Source: JBHIFB01 sp046760905
GTDB taxonomy: Bacteria > Gemmatimonadota > CAZMKB01
DNA length: 16,008 nt
NCBI GenBank assembly: GCA_046760905.1
Contig: JBHIFB010000065.1
Coordinates: forward strand, 1-16,008
Reading direction: 5' to 3'
The notes beneath the pieces are model-generated. The model was not told where the DNA came from. It was given only the letters and a program-made list of their open reading frames with translations, and searched no databases. Both the position numbers and the translations under genes were made by a program. Below are positions 8,093 through 14,849 of the stretch, piece after piece. Position 1 is the first letter of the stretch. Every line of letters starts with the position of its first letter.

Positions 8093-9433
8093 ATGAACAT
8101 TCTCATCATCGGTGCTGGAGAGGTGGGTGTTCATCTCACCCAGAGGCTCTCCGCGGAAAAACACAACATTACGATCATTGAAAAGGATCCAGAAGAAGCC
8201 CGGCGTGCAAGAGAACAGCTGGATGCTGTGGTCGTGGTTGGCTCGGGTTCAAGTTTCGAAGATCTTAAAAAGGCAAATATCGAGAACGCGGACGTCTTTG
8301 TAGCACTGAGCAATGTCGATGAGGTCAATCTCCTGGGCTGCCGCTTCGCGCAAAAAATAGGAGTTCCACATAAAATAGCACGGGTCAGAAACCCAGAATA
8401 TACAAAGGCTGATTTCGTACTATCGAAGGAGGAAATGGGCATCGATCTGCTGATCCACCCGGAGAAAGAGACTGCCGATGCAATTGTCCGTTTGATACGG
8501 CAGAGCAGCGCAACTGATATCATGGAGTTTGCGGGTGGTAAAATTCAGTTGCTCGGCGTTCGATTGGAGAGTAATTCGAGCATCCTCCTGAAACCATTGA
8601 AGGAGATTTGGCAAAAACACAAAGACCTGAGAGCGCGCATTGTTGCGATAACACGCAAGGAGCAGACCATTATTCCACGCGGCGACGATCTTCTGGTAGC
8701 CGGAGATCAGGTGTTTTTCATCTGCGAAGAGGAATCAATCCCCGGCATTCTGCAGCTTACCGGAAAACAAAACGTTACAATTGAGGACATAATGATCCTC
8801 GGCGGCGGTTTAATCGGTCAGTTTGTTGCGAACGCATTCCAGGAAGAGATCAACATCAAAATAATCGAGAGCAGATTCGATAAATCAGAAGAAATCGCCG
8901 ACGCGTTAAGGAAGACACTGGTGATCCATGGGGACGGCACCGATATAGATCTACTGGCGGCAGAAGGTATTATAGATATGGATTGCTTCATTGCAGTCAC
9001 CGGTGATGATGAGATCAATATCATCTCCTCTCTAATGGCCAGACATCTGCGTGTACCTCGGACGATTGCGTTGGTTAACAAGACAGAGTATATCCCTATC
9101 ACATCATCTATAGGAATGGATGCAGTCGTGAGCAAGAAACTGCTCACTGTAAATGCTATCATTCGATTCATCCAGAGTAGCACCTTCGAGACCATTGCAA
9201 CCATACCGGGTGTAGCAGCGGAGATCATCGAGATCATTCCTCACATCAATTCTAAGATCACGAAGAAGCCTTTAAAAGATATCCGCTTTCCACGCTCGGC
9301 CATTGTTGGTGCCGTACGGCGGGACAATGAAGTAATCATACCCACCGGGGCCACTCACATAAGAGCTGAAGATCGTGTGGTGATTTTCTCCTCACCTTTT
9401 GCGCTCGCAGACGTGGAAAAGCTTTTCGAATGA
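8093..9433 (+). CDS. trkA: Trk potassium uptake system, NAD-binding regulatory subunit TrkA
   Basis: A cytoplasmic ring-forming subunit that binds NAD(H)/nucleotide and gates the TrkH/TrkG potassium channel. The 446 residues are a duplicated RCK unit, close in length to E. coli TrkA (458). The first Rossmann fold begins MNILIIGAGEVG (GxGxxG at residues 7-12) with the acidic strand end TIIEKD. An RCK_C domain follows at ~140-225. The second Rossmann fold begins IMILGGGLIGQFVANAF near residue 231, with IKIIESRFD and VIHGDGTD. A second RCK_C domain runs to the C-terminus. ATG 8093 has TAAGGA about 9 nt upstream. The membrane partner trkH, often adjacent, is absent; the next sequence downstream is a pseudogene of an unrelated membrane protein. 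No terminator is obvious. Confidence 0.95.
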   Translation: MNILIIGAGEVGVHLTQRLSAEKHNITIIEKDPEEARRAREQLDAVVVVGSGSSFEDLKKANIENADVFVALSNVDEVNLLGCRFAQKIGVPHKIARVRNPEYTKADFVLSKEEMGIDLLIHPEKETADAIVRLIRQSSATDIMEFAGGKIQLLGVRLESNSSILLKPLKEIWQKHKDLRARIVAITRKEQTIIPRGDDLLVAGDQVFFICEEESIPGILQLTGKQNVTIEDIMILGGGLIGQFVANAFQEEINIKIIESRFDKSEEIADALRKTLVIHGDGTDIDLLAAEGIIDMDCFIAVTGDDEINIISSLMARHLRVPRTIALVNKTEYIPITSSIGMDAVVSKKLLTVNAIIRFIQSSTFETIATIPGVAAEIIEIIPHINSKITKKPLKDIRFPRSAIVGAVRRDNEVIIPTGATHIRAEDRVVIFSSPFALADVEKLFE

Positions 9434-9460
9434 TCAGCGACCCAGAGAAGTGCTAGATCG

Positions 9461-9960
9461 AGAGGATATCCTCTGTTAATGATGTTGGGCAGGCTTTTCT
9501 CACTTCTGCCGGTTGGAGATATCGCATATCGGGTAAACTTGATGTCAGCCGTCTTTGCCGCTCTGACTTCTCTCATAGTATACCGGATTGTCCTGAAAAT
9601 GAAGAGCCATCTATATCGTCTTATCATCAATTAGCCTGGCGATCCCGATTTACGAAGTGGCGGCATATCATCCTCGTATCGATCTGAGCGGTTTCTATAA
9701 GTCACTATGAATCTGGCGAGAATGCTCTTAAAGAACTGGAGCCCGGATCACTGGTATTCACCCGATTCGATGGACCGACCTTCAAACTCTGGTATTTCCA
9801 GCATGTGGTTCACAGAGGCGAAAAGGAAATACGTGCTATCTCCATGCCGCTTCTTGGGTTTTCATGGTATCTGTACAACCTAAGACAGGCGTATCCGTCT
9901 GGCACAAAGGACACATATCTCGCGATTTCACTTTGGGTATATAAAAACATCCCCTCATGA
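9461..9960 (+). pseudogene. Remnant of a DUF2723 (TMEM260-like, glycosyltransferase-type) membrane protein gene
   Basis: No frame here is open for long, but three pieces read in order as parts of one protein. Frame A, from 9461: GYPLLMMLGRLFSLLPVGD, then AYRVNLMSAVFAALT, the N-terminal block of DUF2723 proteins, ending at a stop near 9633. Frame B, about 9621-9707: SLAIPIYEVAAYHPRIDLSGFYKSL then stop, split here as SLAIPIYEVAAY and HPRIDLSGFYKSL. Frame C, 9706-9960: ESGENALKELEPGSLVFTRF, then FKLWYFQHV and MPLLGFSWYLYNLRQ, ending in a TGA. These match the soluble region after the membrane segments (LEPGAxLFT, DTFPLWYLQ, LLNTPWYI in relatives, from memory). At least two frameshifts and a large internal loss of most transmembrane helices are implied. 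It follows trkA by 27 bp. Recognition of both ends in the right order makes the call fairly strong. Confidence 0.72.
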
Positions 9961-10008
9961 AACATATTTCAATAAACAATCTTGCTGGATGTCATGATCT
10001 TACCAAGT

Positions 10009-10037
10009 TTGACATCACGCAATAAGTGGAATATAAT
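10009..10037 (+). promoter_or_regulatory. Perfect consensus sigma-70 promoter of the sulfatase-fold gene
   Basis: TTGACA (10009-10014), 17 bp, TATAAT (10032-10037), all consensus positions matched. Predicted start is near 10044, giving a short leader of about 25-40 nt depending on which ATG is used. Confidence 0.8.
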
Positions 10038-10081
10038 AGTAATTTGAATTCCGGAATTTAATAAATATGGACCGGAGTAGT

Positions 10082-11524
10082 ATGTCAGGCTTTGGTTGTC
10101 GCTTACAGGTCACTAAGGGAAGGCTGAAAGCCAATTCATGCAGGTGGTTCTCTTACTGCGCCCTTCTCATCATCCCGATGTTTCTTATGAACGGATGTGG
10201 AAGCTGGCAAATGCAGCTTTGTGCTGAAGAGACCAACGTTGTACTCATTATGATCGACACTCTCAGAGCCGATCATCTTGGTTGCTATGGGTATAGCCGG
10301 GATACCAGCCCGAATATAGATCGCTTCGCTTCTGAGGGAGTTGTCCTTGGACGGACAATATCTCAATCCCCCTGGACGAGACCGTCGGTTGCCAGCATAC
10401 TCACATCAACATATCCGCTTACCCACGGCATAGTCAAGGAGAGATTTGACGGGCTACCCCAGGGTCTTACCACGCTTTCAGAGCTACTGCACGATGAGGG
10501 TTACAGTACCTACGGTTACACAGCAAATCCAAACCTAAACGCCGTTTTCGGATTCAACCAGGGATTCGACATCTATATCAACAGCATTGCCGTATTTAAC
10601 TGGATGCTTGGCCTCAAGGACATCCCTGATGAAACGCCGACAGGACTTGGAAATTTCTTGAATGCGGCAATACTCACTGATTTGGTGCTCAGAGATGTTG
10701 AAAAATTCCAACCTCCGTTCTACCTCCAGGTTTTCTATATGGACCCACATGTACCTTACACTCCACCACCACCGTACAATCATCGCTTTGGAAACGGGAG
10801 CGAGGAAGATCTATATGATGGAGAAATCGCCTTCACAGATGAACATGTGGGTCGCATTGTTGATGAAATTATGAAAAATTACCCGAACACTCTGGTGGTG
10901 ATCACGTCAGACCACGGCGAAGGGTTTAATGAAAACAATAACAGCCTTCTGGATAAGCGACATGGTAATCTCCTCTATGATACGATCGTCCATGTGCCGC
11001 TTATAATCAACCATCCTTCCCTGGAGGCTAGAACAGTGAGAAACACTGTAGAGCTCATTGACCTGTTTCCCACCATTATTGAACTTCTTGGCCTCGAATG
11101 CCCGGGCGGCGTGGAAGGCACTTCCTTCGCACCGGCTCTCATGGGTGAAGAGGCAGTTGATAAGAATTTTGCATACATGGAGACGGGATGGCGCAACATG
11201 AATAAAGCAGGGATAATCTCCCGGCAGTGGAAGTATATCATGAACATGGACCACGAGGTCATGAACAAGTTCAATCGGGAGAGGGGGCTGGAAGAATATT
11301 TTCTACCGGATGAACTTTACAACCTTTCAACCGGGGGGCCCGAGAGGACTGATCAGAATCTTTCTGGGCAACATCCTGATATCGTAGACTCGTTGAAGGC
11401 ACAGCTGGTCAACTTCATGAAGACGCATGCAGGGCACATGGAAAAACGCGTCATACCCGGGGTTGATGACGAAACATTGAAGCAGCTCAAAGCGCTTGGT
11501 TACCTGGGCGAGAGCAACCGTTAA
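10082..11524 (+). CDS. Sulfatase-fold (alkaline phosphatase superfamily) lipoprotein with Thr nucleophile position
   Basis: A 480-residue PF00884-type protein, arylsulfatase-like over its full length. It has a hydrophobic leader (~25-40) ending in LMNGC, a permissive lipobox with Cys39, so an envelope lipoprotein is likely. Metal and catalytic blocks are IMIDTLRADHLGCYGY (Asp59), SPWTRPSVASILTSTYPLTHG, the late metal pair in SDHGEGFNE, and HGNLLYDTIVHVPLII. Lining up TRPSVASILTS with the sulfatase signature CSPSRASLLTG puts Thr99 where the formylglycine Cys/Ser should be, and Val for the usual Arg. That argues against a classical sulfatase and for a phospho-transferase, phosphatase or other Thr-using activity; the substrate is unknown. 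ATG 10082 has GGAG 4 nt upstream. In-frame ATG 10067 is an equally possible start that adds 5 residues. It has its own perfect promoter and a terminator hairpin downstream, hence probably monocistronic. Confidence 0.88.
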   Translation: MSGFGCRLQVTKGRLKANSCRWFSYCALLIIPMFLMNGCGSWQMQLCAEETNVVLIMIDTLRADHLGCYGYSRDTSPNIDRFASEGVVLGRTISQSPWTRPSVASILTSTYPLTHGIVKERFDGLPQGLTTLSELLHDEGYSTYGYTANPNLNAVFGFNQGFDIYINSIAVFNWMLGLKDIPDETPTGLGNFLNAAILTDLVLRDVEKFQPPFYLQVFYMDPHVPYTPPPPYNHRFGNGSEEDLYDGEIAFTDEHVGRIVDEIMKNYPNTLVVITSDHGEGFNENNNSLLDKRHGNLLYDTIVHVPLIINHPSLEARTVRNTVELIDLFPTIIELLGLECPGGVEGTSFAPALMGEEAVDKNFAYMETGWRNMNKAGIISRQWKYIMNMDHEVMNKFNRERGLEEYFLPDELYNLSTGGPERTDQNLSGQHPDIVDSLKAQLVNFMKTHAGHMEKRVIPGVDDETLKQLKALGYLGESNR

Positions 11525-11549
11525 GCTGTACAACGGCTTTCCCTAAAAT

Positions 11550-11569
11550 GCGAAATTCTCTAATTTCGC
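11550..11569 (+). terminator. Probable terminator after the sulfatase-fold gene
   Basis: GCGAAATT (11550-11557) and AATTTCGC (11562-11569) form a perfect 8-bp stem with a 4-nt loop 25 nt past the stop, followed by an AT-rich tract ending in T4 (11577-11580). The stem is A/T-rich, so strength is moderate. A-runs on the other side could allow bidirectional action. Confidence 0.5.
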
Positions 11570-11628
11570 TATTAAATTTTCGGTAGATCGTGGTTCAATA
11601 TAACTGGAACTCATCAAACCATACTCGG

Positions 11629-11657
11629 TTGACAGGTACCAATGCTATTTATATAAT
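11629..11657 (+). promoter_or_regulatory. Perfect consensus sigma-70 promoter of the FTCD gene
   Basis: TTGACA (11629-11634), 17 bp, TATAAT (11652-11657), a full consensus match. Predicted start is near 11664, with a leader of about 55 nt before ATG 11718. Confidence 0.8.
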
Positions 11658-11717
11658 CAATGATCGAATCTGAGTGGGCCCTGGAAGGACTACCATTGGT
11701 TCAGGGAGTGATTGCAC

Positions 11718-13403
11718 ATGAGCGATAAACTTATAGAGTGCGTTCCCAATTTCAGTGAAGGGAAAGATCTGTCGATCATCAAGCAGATTACCGATCAAAT
11801 AGAGAATGTTGAAGGCGTAAGGCTACTCGGTGTCGACCCAGGTAAAGCCACGAACAGAACCGTCGTCACATTCGTCGGCACTCCGGATGAGGTCATCGAA
11901 GCGGCTTTCAGAGCGGTCAAGAAAGCTTCTGAGCTCATCGACATGAGGAAGCATACCGGCGAGCATCCGAGGATGGGTGCTACTGATGTATGTCCCCTCG
12001 TACCGGTTGCTAATATCACGATGGATGAGACGGTAGAATATGCTCGCAGATTAGCGAAAAGAATCGGCGAGGAACTGGGCATCACAGTGTACTGCTACGA
12101 GAACGCCGCATTCAGCGATCGACGCAGGAACCTGGCAGACATTCGTGAGGGAGAGTACGAAGGACTGAAGGAGAAACTCGCAAGGCCGGAATGGAAGCCG
12201 GATTTCGGCCCTGCCGAGTTCAATCCGAAGACAGGTGCTACGGTAGTCGGCGCAAGGGATTTCCTGGTGGCCTACAATGTGAATTTGAATACCACCTCTA
12301 CGCGTCGCGCCAACGCGATCGCCTTCGATGTGCGTGAAAAGGGTCGTAAAAAAAGAGAAGGCGATCCACTGACCGGTCCTGTTGCCAAAGATGAAAGCGG
12401 CAACGATGTCTGGATCCCGGGCAGTTTGCCGTGCGTCAAAGCCATCGGCTGGTACATAGAGGAGTATGGAATCGCCCAGGTTTCAATGAACCTGACCAAT
12501 ATCAGCGTGACGCCGATTCACATCGCGTTCGATGAGGTGTGTGAAAAAGCTCAGGCCAGGGGCATCCGGGTCACCGGTTCGGAACTCGTGGGTCTGATTC
12601 CTCTGAAGGCCATGCTTGATGCCGGTAAGTATTTCCTGAAAAAGCAGAAGCGCTCCACCGGCATATCAGATTCCGAGATCATCAAGATCGCTGTGAAATC
12701 CATGGGCCTGGATGAGCTATATCCTTTCAAACCGGAGGAGAAGATCATCGAATACGCCATTTCGGACAGATCAAAGAAACGGCTTTTTGATATGCCGCTC
12801 TCAGCATTTGTCGAAGAGACCGCTTCAGAATCGCCTGCCCCGGGAGGCGGATCGGTCTCCGCATCCGTTGGAGCGATGGGAGCGGCCCTGGCGACGATGG
12901 TGGCGAACCTCACATCCCACAAGCGAGGCTGGGATGATCGCTGGGAGGAATTCTCTGACTGGGCCGAGAGGGGTAAGGAATACTACTCTGAGCTTTTGAG
13001 ATTGATCGATGAGGACGCAGAGGCTTTCAGGGGAATACTGGCCGCCTTCAGCCTGCCACAAGGTAGCGAAATTGAACAGTCACAACGAGAGAAGGCCATC
13101 CAGGAAGCCACGAAACGTGCCATAGAGGTGCCTTTTAAAATCATGGAGAAATCCTTCGAATCAATGGAAGTCATAAAAGCCATGGCAGAAATCGGCAATC
13201 CCAACTCGGTCTCCGACGCCGGTGTCGGTGCTCTCTGTGCGCGCGCTGCTGTCATGGGCGCTTACATGAACGTCAGGATCAACTCGGGTAACGTGACAGA
13301 CAGAAAGTGGATCGATGAGATCTTGGACAGGGGCAAGAAACTGCAGGAAAAGGCGATCAAGAGAGAACAGGAGATACTCGATATCGTCAACGGAAAGATC
13401 TGA
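11718..13403 (+). CDS. ftcD: Bifunctional glutamate formiminotransferase / formimidoyl-THF cyclodeaminase
   Basis: Transfers the formimino group of N-formimino-L-glutamate to tetrahydrofolate and then deaminates it to methenyl-THF, ending histidine degradation at glutamate. The 561 residues hold both activities as in mammalian FTCD (541 aa). The N-terminal formiminotransferase domain (about 1-180) starts LIECVPNFSEGKD and has HTGEHPRMGATDVCPLVPV with His83, matching catalytic His82 of the pig enzyme. The C-terminal formiminotransferase subdomain (~181-300) includes ARDFLVAYNVNLNT. After a linker, the helical cyclodeaminase begins FVEETASESPAPGGGSVSA near 365. It ends with the typical NPNSVSDAGVGAL region. 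ATG 11718 has GGGAG 9 nt upstream and is preferred to TTG 11712. A perfect promoter drives it alone; no hutH, hutU or hutI is in the window. Confidence 0.96.
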   Translation: MSDKLIECVPNFSEGKDLSIIKQITDQIENVEGVRLLGVDPGKATNRTVVTFVGTPDEVIEAAFRAVKKASELIDMRKHTGEHPRMGATDVCPLVPVANITMDETVEYARRLAKRIGEELGITVYCYENAAFSDRRRNLADIREGEYEGLKEKLARPEWKPDFGPAEFNPKTGATVVGARDFLVAYNVNLNTTSTRRANAIAFDVREKGRKKREGDPLTGPVAKDESGNDVWIPGSLPCVKAIGWYIEEYGIAQVSMNLTNISVTPIHIAFDEVCEKAQARGIRVTGSELVGLIPLKAMLDAGKYFLKKQKRSTGISDSEIIKIAVKSMGLDELYPFKPEEKIIEYAISDRSKKRLFDMPLSAFVEETASESPAPGGGSVSASVGAMGAALATMVANLTSHKRGWDDRWEEFSDWAERGKEYYSELLRLIDEDAEAFRGILAAFSLPQGSEIEQSQREKAIQEATKRAIEVPFKIMEKSFESMEVIKAMAEIGNPNSVSDAGVGALCARAAVMGAYMNVRINSGNVTDRKWIDEILDRGKKLQEKAIKREQEILDIVNGKI

Positions 13404-13893
13404 TTGTCCGCATCGACTTATAATCGGATATCTTGCAACATACGTTCCTGGCCCGATGCGCTTTACACTCTCAGTTTTAAAGTTCAAAAGCACACACATA
13501 CCGACGCTTCTTGAGCCGGAATAATGTCTGCCTCCCCGTCATATACCCCTCAAGGACTAATGGATGGCATTCCAATGTCTATGATGGAACCTGAAACGTA
13601 GCTTTCTCCAAAACAGTCTCAGTTCCTCCTCCACCAGGAGATAGCCGCAACGGTTATTGTCTCTGTTAACCGTTGTGTTCGCAGTGCACTTTACCAGATT
13701 ACAACTCTTCTTGGTGTTCATCTCAGTTCTCCTTCTCTGTGCGGTGATTAACTGACGAGTAATAACTTCTGCTGCATCAGTCTCAGTTCTCGTGTCAATG
13801 TCCTCCCTGCTATCTGCTTTCGTACGCTTTATATATGGCTGATTTTCATAGAAATCATGTAAGGGTTCAGTTTCGCTCTTGACATTTCTCATT
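13404..13893. other. Gene-poor stretch with at most one small ORF
   Basis: About 490 bp between FTCD and the operator repeats. On the minus strand the motif GAACTGAGA occurs three times (near 13613, 13721 and 13783), twice as GAGAACTGAGA. Apart from the candidate 54-residue ORF at 13557-13721 I find no supported gene, RNA or terminator. Confidence 0.5.
13557..13721 (-). CDS. Possible small basic protein, 54 aa, unknown
   Basis: The ORF begins MNTKKSCNLVKCTANTTVN and ends in a basic, aromatic tail (LFWRKLRFRFHHRHWNAIH). Support comes mainly from the start site: AAGGAG at 13729-13734 lies 7 nt before the ATG, the best-spaced ribosome site in this stretch. Three Cys (residues 7, 12 and 25) might bind metal or form disulfides, but there is no recognised domain. 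The same frame stays open further upstream to 13892 without a second good start. No promoter was found. It may be a chance ORF. Confidence 0.28.
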   Translation of the reverse strand: MNTKKSCNLVKCTANTTVNRDNNRCGYLLVEEELRLFWRKLRFRFHHRHWNAIH

Positions 13894-13907
13894 TAACCTA
13901 CTATTAT
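13879..13907 (+). promoter_or_regulatory. Promoter of the CGNR regulator gene, overlapped by an operator-like repeat
   Basis: TTGACA (13879-13884), 17 bp, TATTAT (13902-13907, 5/6). The -10 box lies inside the first 28-bp repeat (13894-13921), so a protein bound there would block RNA polymerase. Predicted start is near 13914, giving a leader of about 110 nt that contains the other two repeats. Additional TATAAT strings at 13920 and 13966 lack good -35 boxes. Confidence 0.55.
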
Positions 13908-14014
13908 TTATATGATGGTTATAATTTAATTTCATATTCTAACCTATCAAAAGTTAATTGATGGTTATAATATAAGACAAATATACTAACCTGTCAAGTG
14001 TTAATTGATGGTTA
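13894..14014. repeat. Three 28-bp operator-like repeats
   Basis: Copies lie at 13894-13921, 13940-13967 and 13987-14014, starting 46 and 47 bp apart. Each begins TAACCT and ends TGATGGTTA, so TAACC and GGTTA form inverted outer arms 18 bp apart. Copies 2 and 3 also share the inner TCAA and GTTAATTGATGG; copy 1 is the most diverged inside. The last copy ends 10 bp before the regulator start codon and the first covers the -10 box. This looks like a dimer-binding operator array, plausibly autoregulatory. Confidence 0.65.
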
Positions 14015-14024
14015 GGGGGATTTT

Positions 14025-14684
14025 ATGGATGAAAACGAATCTCGGGCAGCCACTCTAAAACTTGTGGGAGGGCGTTTGAGCCTTGACTTCACCAATACAG
14101 TCTCCTATCGTAACACAGATCGCCAGCAAGATTACCTCGAAAGCTATGCAGATCTCGTTGCATGGTGCCAGCATGCCGGATTTGTCACAGATTCCCAGGG
14201 AAAACGCCTCCTCGAAGAATCGGCCAATCGTCCAGAAGAAGCGAGTTCAGTTCTAAAGCGTGCGATTGCCCTGCGGGAGGTGATTTACTCGATTTTCTCG
14301 GCGATTTCGCACGGCAACAGACCGGAGCCTGCCGATTTGGCCACATTTAATACCGAGCTCTCCAACGCGTTAGCCCGGTCACAGGTCATTCAGACAGCGG
14401 AAGGATTCGCATGGGATTTTACATGTACCGAGGATTTCCTCGATTGCTTGCTCTGGCCATTAGCAAGAGATGCGGCGAATCTAATGACCTCAAGTGATGT
14501 GGACAGAGTGGGAGAATGTGCTGGAGACGACTGCGAATGGCTCTTCTTCGATGTGAGCAGAAACCGGAGTCGTCAGTGGTGCGCTATGGAAGACTGCGGA
14601 AACCGGGCCAAGGCACGCAGGCACTACAAGCGAAAACGCTCCGCCAGTCCGGCACCCTCCAGAATGAGCGATCAAAACGGATGA
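14025..14684 (+). CDS. ABATE / CGNR zinc-finger transcription regulator
   Basis: A 219-residue protein with the two-part architecture of CGNR regulators. Residues ~10-150 form the ABATE ligand-binding-like domain (LVGGRLSLDFTNTV, then ALREVIYSIFSAI). Residues ~160-203 form the zf-CGNR DNA-binding ribbon, with presumed zinc ligands Cys165, Cys170, Cys186 and Cys191 in GECAGDDCEW, RSRQWC and DCGNRAKARRHYKR. Family members are described as putative stress-responsive regulators; targets are generally unknown. The start ATG 14025 is preceded by GGGGG at 14014-14019, 5 nt away. Three copies of a 28-bp repeat sit between its -35 box and its ribosome site, suggesting autoregulation. The Ser/Pro-rich tail after residue 205 looks disordered. 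It is probably transcribed alone. Confidence 0.9.
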   Translation: MDENESRAATLKLVGGRLSLDFTNTVSYRNTDRQQDYLESYADLVAWCQHAGFVTDSQGKRLLEESANRPEEASSVLKRAIALREVIYSIFSAISHGNRPEPADLATFNTELSNALARSQVIQTAEGFAWDFTCTEDFLDCLLWPLARDAANLMTSSDVDRVGECAGDDCEWLFFDVSRNRSRQWCAMEDCGNRAKARRHYKRKRSASPAPSRMSDQNG

Positions 14685-14738
14685 GCAACGGCGTCTTTCG
14701 CCGCCTGAACTCGGAAATTATGCCAGATCGAGTGGGTA

Positions 14739-14804
14739 AGCGACACCTTATTGACACGGGTTACCTTTATTTGGCTTCACCTCGGAATCAAAAGTGGGGA
14801 CGGA
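14739..14804. repeat. Possible REP/transposase-end-like repeat remnant
   Basis: The stretch contains CGACACCTTATTGACACGGG and, about 30 bp on, AAAAGTGGGGACGGAG. From memory, this pair of strings is common beside REP-associated tyrosine transposases and in dispersed intergenic repeats of Desulfobacterota-like and other environmental genomes. No transposase is present and only one copy occurs in the window. Confidence 0.3.
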
Positions 14805-14849
14805 GAAGAAGCAGTACTCATTAACAGGAAGAAATCGTAATGATCCCCT

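Noticed and set aside
9462..9473. 12-bp palindrome GAGGATATCCTC after trkA
   Set aside because: It lies inside the recognisable DUF2723 remnant (RGYPL codons), has no loop or T-run, and is not a terminator.
13557..13892. Full 111-aa minus-strand ORF upstream of the CGNR gene
   Set aside because: The N-terminal half is highly polar, unlike any family I know, and has no ribosome site at its first start. Only the internal 54-residue start is worth keeping as a candidate.
13894..14014. CRISPR-like array
   Set aside because: Only three repeats, imperfect, with 18-19 bp AT-rich gaps, and located exactly in a promoter/leader region. An operator array explains them better.
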